The position numbers and the translations under genes were made by a program. Source: Myxococcus llanfairpwllgwyngyllgogerychwyrndrobwllllantysiliogogogochensis (GTDB lineage Bacteria; Myxococcota; Myxococcia; Myxococcales; Myxococcaceae). Taken from it: a DNA stretch of 38,847 nucleotides. Of the stretch, positions 32,100-38,847 are shown in pieces. The notes beneath the pieces were generated by a model. The model worked only from the letters and a program-made list of their open reading frames with translations. It was not told where the DNA came from and did no database searches. How positions within the stretch are numbered: position 1 is the stretch's first letter; every line of letters begins with the position of its first letter. The stretch lies in assembly GCF_006636215.1 (NCBI RefSeq), contig NZ_VIFM01000086.1, forward strand, positions 1 to 38,847. The letters are read 5' to 3'.

Positions 32100-33641
32100 T
32101 CAGCGCCGTCGGGCGATCTCCTGGATGAGCTCCACGTAGCGGCGGTTCTTGGGGTTGAGCTTGAACGCCTTGCGGAAGGAGTCCTCCGCCAGGGCCCACT
32201 GCCCCTCGCCCTGGGCCACCTCGCCCAGGAAACCCCAGCCGTCCTCCAGCCCGGGCTCCTGGCGCACGACTTCCTGGAGTTCCTGGAGTGCCAGGCGGCC
32301 GTGGGCCTCCGGCTTCATGAGGTAGCGAGCCCAGGCGCGCCAGGCGTGATGCAGCGGCTTGGGTTCGATGTCGCAGGCGTATTCGAAGTACTCGAACGCG
32401 CCCGCGTAGTGCTTCGCGGCGAGCCTGCGTCGGGCTTCGTCGAACTGGGTGGTCGCATCCAGCAGGTCGGTGCGGATGCGGAACTGTTCGGCGGTGCTGG
32501 GGCGGCTCGTGGTGGCGCGCTCCTTCTCGCGGTGCGCCGCGCGGCGCTTGCGCCACAAGAGGTTCTGCTCCGCGTCCGACAGCACGCCGTACGCCTTCGC
32601 GGAGGCCGCCAGCAGGGCCTCCGCCTTCTCCTTCAGCTCTGGCGTCTGGAAGCGCAGGGGCGAGTACCGCTCCGCCCACGCGAGGAAGGCGCGGCGCAGG
32701 GGCAGGGGCTGCACGTCCTCGGGGACCTCCAGCAGGGCGAACGGGTCCTTGCTCCGGTGCGCGAGGAAGGCCGTCACCAGGGCGTCTCTGGCGGCCACGT
32801 CCTCGTCGGAGAACGGCGTGCCCCGCGCGGCGACGGGCTCCGGGGCGACAGGCTCCGGGGGTGGCGCCACGGGCACCGGCGCGGCGCGAGCGGACAGCTC
32901 CGCCGCCTTCGCGTCCGCGTCCTCCACGAAGCCCGCCACGCCCAGCAGGCACAGCGCGTAGAGCCGCCGCAGCACCGTCTCCGTGTCGAAGCCCGTGCGC
33001 TCCTGGAGTTCGTTGAACGTGGGCCGCTGCCGGAGCTGCTGCAACAGCCGCGCGTCCTTGGACGACAGCTTGGGCCCGGACTCCACGCCGGGCATCTGCC
33101 CGAATCTCCGCTCGTCCGTGAAGGTGAAGTGGGTGGCCACCGCGTCGAAGGGCATCACCCCTTCCACGCCGGTCAGGATGAGCTGCGCGGGGTTGGTCCG
33201 CACGCTCGCGTCCGGCGTCTCCGCGTCCGCGATGAGGCGGTACTTCGCGTCCACCCACCGGAAGCAATCCAGGAGCTTGTGGGCCAGGTTCGCCTGGAGC
33301 TGCTTGTACAAGTCAAAGGGGCTGATGAGCCCCTTCTGCACCAGGAGCCCACCCATCTGCATGCCCGTGGACACGCTCTCCGCCAGCGACTTCTGGTAGT
33401 CCGCCTCCGTCAGCCGGCCCTTCTCCACCAGGTACTTGCCCAGCGTCTCGTGCAGCAGGTTGGACTGGCACGCCACTGGTGAGCCGTCCTCGAAGAGGAT
33501 GCGCTTCTCGCGCTGCCGCACCTTCAGCTCCAGCGTACAGGTGCGCTCCTCCACCATCAGCGCATGCACCAGCAGGGGGAACGGTGTGTCGGCGAGCAAG
33601 CCCTCGCGCTGGCGGAGCACCTGCGACGGGGTGGGAAACAT
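32100..33641 (-). CDS. DUF4388 protein with degenerate J-like domain and TPR repeats
   Basis: A 513-residue cytoplasmic protein. The first ~135 residues match the DUF4388 (PATAN-like) style found in regulators of myxobacteria (KRILFEDGSPVACQS; LGKYLVEKGRLTEADYQ; GGLLVQKGLISP). A linker rich in Pro/Val/Ala (252-273) leads to a J-domain-like segment at about 298-366 (DPFALLEVPED; AYGVLSDAEQN). There the HPD triad that would activate Hsp70 is replaced by Ser327-Pro328-Leu329, so chaperone stimulation is unlikely. Two or three TPR-like repeats fill about 395-505. A protein-interaction role is likely; the pathway is unknown. GAGG lies 9 bases before the ATG. Confidence 0.8.
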   Translation of the reverse strand: MFPTPSQVLRQREGLLADTPFPLLVHALMVEERTCTLELKVRQREKRILFEDGSPVACQSNLLHETLGKYLVEKGRLTEADYQKSLAESVSTGMQMGGLLVQKGLISPFDLYKQLQANLAHKLLDCFRWVDAKYRLIADAETPDASVRTNPAQLILTGVEGVMPFDAVATHFTFTDERRFGQMPGVESGPKLSSKDARLLQQLRQRPTFNELQERTGFDTETVLRRLYALCLLGVAGFVEDADAKAAELSARAAPVPVAPPPEPVAPEPVAARGTPFSDEDVAARDALVTAFLAHRSKDPFALLEVPEDVQPLPLRRAFLAWAERYSPLRFQTPELKEKAEALLAASAKAYGVLSDAEQNLLWRKRRAAHREKERATTSRPSTAEQFRIRTDLLDATTQFDEARRRLAAKHYAGAFEYFEYACDIEPKPLHHAWRAWARYLMKPEAHGRLALQELQEVVRQEPGLEDGWGFLGEVAQGEGQWALAEDSFRKAFKLNPKNRRYVELIQEIARRR

Positions 33642-33952
33642 GGAGCGGTGCCTCGGCTGTGGACGCGAGAAGGGCTGGCCCCGGAAGCCTACGCTCCCCC
33701 TCGCTCCCGCTGTCCAGTGACTCCAGACATGTTCCAGGGAGTCGTACTTTCACGGAGAGATTCGAACAGCGAGCGAAGGCGGATTCACTCAGGGTGCGAA
33801 GCCTCACATGCAACCGTTGACAGCTCGCACGGCCAGGTGCGCCCGGGGCACCACGGTGACGCGGGGCGACGGCCCCTTGTGTCACTCGAACACGGCGCGG
33901 GCACCGCCCCGGAGGGGTCTAGGATGGGGCTCCACACCCCTGGAGGACGCCC
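33642..33952. other. 311-base divergent intergenic region
   Basis: The gap between the DUF4388 gene (-) and the Cys-rich lipoprotein gene (+) should hold two promoters. The only structure I see is an imperfect palindrome at 33719-33743 with GACTCC/GGAGTC arms and a central ACATGT. A TAGGAT at 33920-33925 could be a -10 element for the rightward gene, but no -35 matches. No small gene is supported. Confidence 0.4.
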
Positions 33953-34252
33953 ATGAAGTCACTCTCACGCAGCATCGCGGTCACGCTGCTCTGTCTCACC
34001 GCCGCTTGTGGAGGCTCGGTGGAGGACCCCGGTCAGGAGCTGGGCACGACGGAGCAACACAGCCGGCCGTGCACGCACGAATCTCAATGTCCCAGCACCC
34101 AGACCTGCGTCGTGGGCACCTGCGTTCCAACGTGTGACCTCGCCGCGCCCACCGTGGTCTGCGGCAGCGTGCAGTGCTGCCCCGGGTACCTGGCGCCCAA
34201 CGGCAACCAGAGCAAGCCGTACTGCAACTTCGCTTGCTACGACGGGCCCTGA
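33953..34252 (+). CDS. Small Cys-rich lipoprotein
   Basis: A 99-residue lipoprotein (MKSLSRSIAVTLLCLTAAC, Cys19) with ten cysteines in the mature part at 40, 46, 52, 57, 61, 70, 75, 76, 91 and 95. The spacing C-x5-C-x5-C-x4-C-x3-C resembles the disulphide-rich modules repeated in many myxobacterial surface proteins. No catalytic motif is visible. GGAGG lies 6 bases before the ATG. It is a single-gene unit that ends at a strong hairpin. Confidence 0.78.
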   Translation: MKSLSRSIAVTLLCLTAACGGSVEDPGQELGTTEQHSRPCTHESQCPSTQTCVVGTCVPTCDLAAPTVVCGSVQCCPGYLAPNGNQSKPYCNFACYDGP

Positions 34253-34288
34253 ACCCGGGCCCTCGCTTCACGAGCCGCGCGCCCGGGT
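34253..34288. terminator. Nested bidirectional terminator
   Basis: ACCCGGGC (34253-34260) pairs perfectly with GCCCGGGT (34281-34288), and an inner CTCG/CGAG stem sits inside. It starts right after the Cys-rich lipoprotein stop and faces the end of the convergent TPR gene at 34325. Confidence 0.65.
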
Positions 34289-34324
34289 CTGTCATTGCAA
34301 CGCGGGCCTGTGGCGACCTCCAGG

Positions 34325-35158
34325 CTAGTCCACGTCCTCTTCCAGGCCGGTGGCCGAGGGCAGCTCGCCGGAGTACCGGTCGCCGTAGTACCCGTGGCGG
34401 CCGTGCGCGCGCGGGGCGAACAGGCCCAGCTGGTTCGCCACCGCCGCGCCCGTCCCCAGCACCAACGCCAGCAGCACCGCGTAGGTGAGCGGCCGGCTGG
34501 GGCGCGACAGCCACGCCCACCGGCGCTCGCGGCGACGCTGGAAGCCCGGCGCCGCCACGTACTCGCCCCACGCCAGCTCTCGCATCCGCGCCGCGTCCGC
34601 CGCGCGCCCGTCCTTCGCCAGCGCGCGCGCCAGCAGATAGCGCCCCTCCACCGAGCCCAGCCGCACCGCGCAGAAGCGCTCCAGGGCTTCAATCGCGCCC
34701 TTCACCTCGCCGCGCTTCAGCCGGAAGCGGCCTCGCTCCAGGTCGATGGCGCCCTGCCGGTAGCCCGCGTCCAGATTGGCCGCTTCGTCCAACAGCAGCT
34801 CACCGCGGCGCGCGTCTCCGGAGCCCAGGTACGCCACGCCGAGGAGGTACAGGGTGTCCACGTCCTCGTCGCCCGCCTCCAGGTTGGGCTTGAGGATGTC
34901 CACGGCTTCGTCGTACCGCTTCTGCTCGACGCGGATGTCCGCCAGCTCGTGGCGCGCGCGCCGCTCGTGAGGGTTGGTGAGGATGGTCCCCGCCAGCTCG
35001 CCCGCGCGCTGGAAGCGCTTGAACATGCGCACCGGGCTGGGCAAGAGCCGCCACGTGAAGCGGTCCGCCACGAAGATGAAGACGATGACCAGGCCCAGCG
35101 ACAGCAACGGGCTGCCGGTCAGCAGGGTCAGGAACATCCACAACATCCACTTGCTCAT
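34325..35158 (-). CDS. Membrane-anchored TPR protein
   Basis: A 277-residue protein with an N-terminal hydrophobic helix (about 9-31), TPR-type repeats at about 65-190 (YDEAVDILKPNLEAGDEDVDTLYLLGVAYL; KGAIEALERFCAVRLGSVEGRYLLARAL), a basic stretch and a second hydrophobic helix (about 226-249), then a short Gly/Tyr/acidic tail. It probably scaffolds other proteins at the membrane. GAGG lies 5 bases before the ATG, and it follows hemW by 33 bases on the same strand, so it is likely the last gene of that operon. No specific family name is justified. Confidence 0.78.
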   Translation of the reverse strand: MSKWMLWMFLTLLTGSPLLSLGLVIVFIFVADRFTWRLLPSPVRMFKRFQRAGELAGTILTNPHERRARHELADIRVEQKRYDEAVDILKPNLEAGDEDVDTLYLLGVAYLGSGDARRGELLLDEAANLDAGYRQGAIDLERGRFRLKRGEVKGAIEALERFCAVRLGSVEGRYLLARALAKDGRAADAARMRELAWGEYVAAPGFQRRRERRWAWLSRPSRPLTYAVLLALVLGTGAAVANQLGLFAPRAHGRHGYYGDRYSGELPSATGLEEDVD

Positions 35159-35191
35159 AAGTTCCTCGACATCCCTCGCGCGCGCCGCTGA

Positions 35192-36397
35192 CTAGAGCAG
35201 TCGCGCGCAGACGGCGCTGTGTACGTCCGCGCCCTTTTCCGTCAAAGCCAGCCGCCCACCCGTGAGCGTCGCGAAGCCGTGCTCCACCAGCCGCGCCACC
35301 TCCACCCGCCGCGCCTCCACCGACTGCCCGTACCGCTCGCACACCACTTCCCAGTCCACGCCGGACACCAGCCGCAAGCCCATGGACAGCCGCTCCGCGA
35401 ACAGCTCCTCCGGCCCCAGCGCCTCCCGCCCCTCCTCCGGCAAGCGGCCCGCCTCCACCTCTCCCAGGTACTTCTCCGGGCTGCGCACGTTGACGTAGCG
35501 CGAGGGCTCGGGCGTCAGCAGCATGCCCGTGGCGCCCACGCCCAGCGCCAGGTACTCGCCCCCCGTCCAGTAGAGCGCGTTGTGCCGGGAGCTGAAGCCC
35601 TCCCGTGCGTGGTTGGACACTTCATAGCGGCGCAGGCCCGCCGCGCCATACACCTCGCGCACCACCCGGGCCATCTCCACCACGTCGTCGTCCGCGGGCA
35701 GCTCCAGCTCGCCGCGCTTGAGGCGCTTGGACAGCGGCGTGTCCTCCGCCAGCACCTCGCGCTCCACCGTCAGCGCATATGTGGACAGGTGCTCCGGCGC
35801 GAGCGCCACCGCCCGTCGCGCGTCCTCCTCCACCTGCGCCACGCTCTGCCCGTGCACGCCGTAGATGAAGTCCATGGACACCACCGGGAAGCCCGCCCGC
35901 CGGGCCAGCTCCACGGCGAGTTCCACCTGCGCCGCGTCGTGCGCGCGGCCCAGCGCCTTGAGCGTCTCCGGGCGGAAGGACTGCACGCCCAACGACAGCC
36001 GGTTCACCCCCGCGGCCCGATACCCCGCGAAGCGCTCCGCGTCGGCGCGCTCCGGGTTGCCCTCCAGCGACACCTCCACGCCGGGCGACACCGTCAGCCT
36101 GGCGGCGATGCCCTCCAGCACGCGGGCCACGTAGCGGGGGTGCCACAGCGAAGGCGTGCCGCCGCCCAGGAAGATGGACTCCAGCGGCTTCGAGCGCAGC
36201 CCGGGCGACGCCGCGAGCCGCGTGTCGAGTTCCGCGAGCACCGCGTTCGCATAGCGCTCCTCGGGCACCTGCTTCGCCACCGCCACCGCGAAGTCGCAGT
36301 ACGGGCACTTCGCGAGGCAATAGGGGAAATGCAGGTACAGCCCGAAGCGGGCCGCGGCCATCCCCGTGAGCGGGTCCACTGGTGCGTCGAACGGCAT
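35192..36397 (-). CDS. hemW: HemW-like radical SAM heme chaperone
   Basis: A 401-residue radical SAM protein of the HemN/HemW group. The cluster motif C-x3-C-x2-C is at Cys27, Cys31 and Cys34 (YCLAKCPYCDF). Phe follows Asp where true HemN has a fourth Cys, which points to HemW, a heme-insertion factor, rather than a coproporphyrinogen dehydrogenase. Further family blocks are IFLGGGTPSL, SLEGNPE, GVNRLSLGVQSF and FIYGVHGQS. The C-terminal winged-helix-like part (HGFATLTGGRLALTEKG) is present. The frame begins with a TTG at 36406; the ATG at 36397 is preferred. It starts 13 bases after the coiled-coil gene. Confidence 0.9.
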   Translation of the reverse strand: MPFDAPVDPLTGMAAARFGLYLHFPYCLAKCPYCDFAVAVAKQVPEERYANAVLAELDTRLAASPGLRSKPLESIFLGGGTPSLWHPRYVARVLEGIAARLTVSPGVEVSLEGNPERADAERFAGYRAAGVNRLSLGVQSFRPETLKALGRAHDAAQVELAVELARRAGFPVVSMDFIYGVHGQSVAQVEEDARRAVALAPEHLSTYALTVEREVLAEDTPLSKRLKRGELELPADDDVVEMARVVREVYGAAGLRRYEVSNHAREGFSSRHNALYWTGGEYLALGVGATGMLLTPEPSRYVNVRSPEKYLGEVEAGRLPEEGREALGPEELFAERLSMGLRLVSGVDWEVVCERYGQSVEARRVEVARLVEHGFATLTGGRLALTEKGADVHSAVCARLL

Positions 36398-36410
36398 GAG
36401 GGGCAAACCT

Positions 36411-38847
36411 TTACTTCCGGCCCTTCAATTGCGCTTCGAGCTTCGCGATCTTCGCCTTGTAGCCAGCCGCCGCTTCGAGCGCCGTCTCGGCCGCCATCAG
36501 CTTTCGCTTCAGGTTCGCCGCGTCCGCCTTGAGCCCCTCCCGCTCGGCTTCCCAGTCGCCGGCACCGCCAGCGGGCTTTCCGCTCGCCTGCTTCTCGAGC
36601 TGGGCAAGCTTCGCTTCCAGCGCCGCGCGAGCCTCCTGCTCCGTCCGGAGCGAGGACTCCGCGCGCGTCAGCTTCGCCTCCACCGCCGCTCGCGCCGCGT
36701 CCGAGTCCTTCGACTGCCCCACCTTCGCGCCGCGCGACTCCTCCAGCGCGGCCTCCGCCCGAGCCAGCTTCGCTTCGAGGTCCTTGAGCTTGCCCGCCTG
36801 CGAAGACTCCGCCTGGGACAGCTTCGCCTCCGTCGCGGACCGCGCGGCGTCCGCGTCCTTGAGCTTGCTCGCCTGCGCGGCCTCGACCTGCGACAACTTC
36901 GCTTCGGCGTCCTTGAGCTTGCTCGCCTGCGAGGCCTCGGTCTGCGTCAGCTTCGCTTCGAGGTCCTTGAGCTTGCTCGCTTGCGCGGCCTCGGTCTGGC
37001 TCAGCTTCTCAGCGGCTGCCTTCAGCGCGCTCGCTTGCGCGGCCTCGGATTGCGCCAGCTTCTCGGCGGCCTCCTTCAAGGCACTCGCCTGCGCCGCTTC
37101 GACCTGCGCCAGCTTCGCCTCGGTCTCCTTCTGCTTCGCGGCCTGCGCGACCTGGGCCGCCTGCGCCGCCCGGGTGGCCTCCGCCTTGGCCGACTCCAGC
37201 GCACCCTCCAGCATCTTCAAGCGCTGCTGGAGCCGCTCCGCCTTGTCCGCCTCCGCGCGCGTGGCCTCCAGCTCATCGCGCAGCTCCGCCAGCTCCGCTT
37301 CGGTGCCGCCCTTCCCCGCCGCCAGCGAGTCCGCGCGCGCTTCTTCTTCCGCGGCCCGCACCTGTGCGTCCGCGCGCTCGGCTTCGGCCGCCTCGCGACG
37401 CACGCGCTCCAGCGACACGTCTTCCTTCGCCTGCGCCAGCACGCCCTGCACCCGCGCCAGCTCCGCCTCACGCTGCCCGGAGGCGGTCTCCAGCATCGAC
37501 ACGCGCGCGGCCAGTCCCACGCGCTCGGCGTCCGTGGTCGCCGCCTTCATCTCCGCCGCGCCGACCTGCTTCTTCAGCGCCTCGCGCTCGACCTGCGCCG
37601 CCTCCAGCGCCGAGGTCAACTCGGCCACCTTGGCCTCGGCCTGCTGCGCCGCTTCGCCCAGCGCCGCCGCGTCCGCCTCCATCCTGTCGCGCAGCGCCAC
37701 CTGCTCGACTTCCAGCGCCTCCAGCGCCTCCTTCAGCGCCGCCGCCTCCCCTTCCGCCACCGACGCCCGCTCACCGGCCTGCGACAGCCCCTCTTCGAGC
37801 GCCTGCGCACGCTCCGTCGCGCGCGCCTCCTCCGCCTCCAGACGCGCCAGCTCCGAGGTGCGCCCCTCCAGCGCCTGCCGCAACACAGGCACCTCCGCCG
37901 CTTCCGTGGTGCGCGCGGTGAGCGCCGCTCGCAGCCCGACGATTTCGGCGTCCTTCAGCGCCAGCGCCTTCTCCAGCTCGGCCGTCTGGCCCTGGAGCGT
38001 GCGCAGCCCTTCCTCCACCACCGCGAGCTGACGGCGCGCCTCGTCGCGCTCCTGCTCCAGCGTCTGCGCGCGCCCCTGCGCCTCCTCCAGCGAGCTCTTG
38101 GACCAGTCGCTCTCGCTCTCCACCGCGCTCAGCGCGCCCTGCGCCTCCGCGAGCGCCGTCTCCAACTGCCCGGCGCGCAGGCTCAGCGAGTCGCGCTCGC
38201 CCGTCATCTCCTCCAGCTCGCCGCCCAGCCGCTCCACGTCCGCGACGACCTGCTGGTACTGCTCCTGGACGGCCTCCAGCGCGCCCTGCGACTCGGACTT
38301 CTCCGCCGCCAGCTCCGCCACGCGGTCCTGCGCCAGCGACAGCGCCTCCTTGGCGCCCACCAGCTCCTCGGCCACCGCGCCCCGCGACTCGCGCTCGTCC
38401 TGGAGCTCCGCCGTCAGCCGGGGGATCTCCGACTCCACCTCCGCCAGCGCGCGCGACAGGTCCTTGCGGTCCGCCTCCAACGAGGCCAGCTCCGCCTCCA
38501 GGCCGGCGAGCTTCGCCTCGGCCTCGGCGGCGCGCTTCTCCGCGCCCGACAGCGCCTCCGACGTCTGGACCAGCTTCGCGGGCGAGTCCTTCACCGCCAG
38601 CAACTGCGCCTTCGCCTCCGCCGCTTCCTTGCGCAGTTGGGTGAGCGACTGCTTCAGCCCGTTCACCTCCCCGTCGCGCTCCGCGTACAGCGTGCGGGCG
38701 CGGGCCAGGGTCTCCGTCTTCTGCCGGACCACCGCCCGGAAGTACTCCAGCTTGTCCTCTGGCGAGCCCCCCATGGGCATCCGGGGCTCGGACGCCTCGT
38801 TGAAGGGGTCATTGCCGGGCACCCGCACCGCCCGCGAAACCGGGGCC
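36411..38847 (-). CDS. Long coiled-coil protein (N-terminal part outside window)
   Basis: At least 811 residues, open to the window edge. After a short Pro/Gly-rich segment (NDPFNEASEPRMPMGGSPEDKLEYF) the protein is one almost unbroken coiled coil rich in Ala, Glu, Lys, Gln and Arg. About 115 residues (coded at 36768-37112) are a tandem repeat of an 18-residue unit of the form L-x-Q-x-E-A-A-Q-A-S-x-L-K-x3-x-K. The C-terminus is basic. A GTG at 38828 could start it, but it lacks a ribosome site and the frame continues upstream, so an N-terminal domain is probably missing. Myxobacterial gliding and polarity proteins such as AglZ and FrzS have a receiver domain plus such a coiled coil; this is a suggestion only. 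Confidence 0.8.
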   Translation of the reverse strand, partial: APVSRAVRVPGNDPFNEASEPRMPMGGSPEDKLEYFRAVVRQKTETLARARTLYAERDGEVNGLKQSLTQLRKEAAEAKAQLLAVKDSPAKLVQTSEALSGAEKRAAEAEAKLAGLEAELASLEADRKDLSRALAEVESEIPRLTAELQDERESRGAVAEELVGAKEALSLAQDRVAELAAEKSESQGALEAVQEQYQQVVADVERLGGELEEMTGERDSLSLRAGQLETALAEAQGALSAVESESDWSKSSLEEAQGRAQTLEQERDEARRQLAVVEEGLRTLQGQTAELEKALALKDAEIVGLRAALTARTTEAAEVPVLRQALEGRTSELARLEAEEARATERAQALEEGLSQAGERASVAEGEAAALKEALEALEVEQVALRDRMEADAAALGEAAQQAEAKVAELTSALEAAQVEREALKKQVGAAEMKAATTDAERVGLAARVSMLETASGQREAELARVQGVLAQAKEDVSLERVRREAAEAERADAQVRAAEEEARADSLAAGKGGTEAELAELRDELEATRAEADKAERLQQRLKMLEGALESAKAEATRAAQAAQVAQAAKQKETEAKLAQVEAAQASALKEAAEKLAQSEAAQASALKAAAEKLSQTEAAQASKLKDLEAKLTQTEASQASKLKDAEAKLSQVEAAQASKLKDADAARSATEAKLSQAESSQAGKLKDLEAKLARAEAALEESRGAKVGQSKDSDAARAAVEAKLTRAESSLRTEQEARAALEAKLAQLEKQASGKPAGGAGDWEAEREGLKADAANLKRKLMAAETALEAAAGYKAKIAKLEAQLKGRK
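36768..37112 (-). repeat. 54-base coding tandem repeats in the coiled-coil gene
   Basis: About six repeats of a 54-base unit, one with a 21-base insert, encode 18-residue coiled-coil units. Examples are LAQVEAAQASALKEAAEK, LSQTEAAQASKLKDLEAK and LTQTEASQASKLKDAEAK. The near-identity between units suggests recent expansion by slippage or unequal recombination, which could change the length of the rod. Confidence 0.8.

Noticed and set aside
36768..37112. Regular 54-base repeats considered as a CRISPR-like array
   Set aside because: The units are directly adjacent with no unique spacers, are in frame, and encode coiled-coil heptads; no cas gene is present.

Overview
This is a very GC-rich chromosomal window with dense, short-spaced genes. 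The density of lipoprotein signals, the small Cys-rich secreted proteins, a SufU/SufT-type suf operon and TPR, DUF4388 and coiled-coil proteins all suggest a myxobacterium (Myxococcota, Myxococcus/Corallococcus-like). That assignment is inferred from protein style, not from a marker gene. I saw no rRNA, tRNA, CRISPR array, transposase or integrase.

Layout. 1-118: tail of an unidentified gene. 204-9643 (+): a large lipoprotein with a DUF3857/transglutaminase-like region, a WXXGXW-repeat protein, and two tandem PQQ-type sugar dehydrogenase (GSDH) lipoproteins made by a duplication that also copied the upstream DNA. 9675-11312: a TetR regulator divergent from a DUF6463-DUF2867 fusion, with a perfect 20-bp palindrome between them. 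11336-14460 (-): an alpha/beta-hydrolase lipoprotein, a Cys-rich secreted protein and an isoaspartyl peptidase/asparaginase lipoprotein. 14657-15355 (+): a PfpI/DJ-1 protein. 15472-21787 (-): a complete sufR-B-C-D-S-U-T operon for Fe-S cluster assembly, mostly joined by ATGA overlaps and preceded by an Rrf2-type palindrome that overlaps its likely promoter. 21971-23212 (+): a branched-chain amino acid-type binding lipoprotein.

23234-31800 (-) is the most unusual part. Two tandem paralogous cassettes each encode, in the same order, a TadE-like protein, a TadG-like protein, a second TadE-like protein and a tiny Flp-like pilin. All four carry a class III prepilin-type N-terminus. The two copies share gene order, a 25-nt overlap between the first two genes and a GTGA junction between the next two. 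The distal copy (27287-31800) has one extra membrane-anchored gene. No Tad ATPase, platform, secretin or prepilin peptidase lies in the window, so assembly must depend on genes elsewhere.

32100-33641 (-) is a DUF4388 plus degenerate J-like plus TPR protein, divergent from a small Cys-rich lipoprotein (33953-34252, +). 34325-38847 (-) reads as an operon: a long coiled-coil protein cut by the window edge, then hemW, then a membrane-anchored TPR protein. Strong inverted repeats without obvious T-tracts lie at most gene ends and are annotated as likely terminators.
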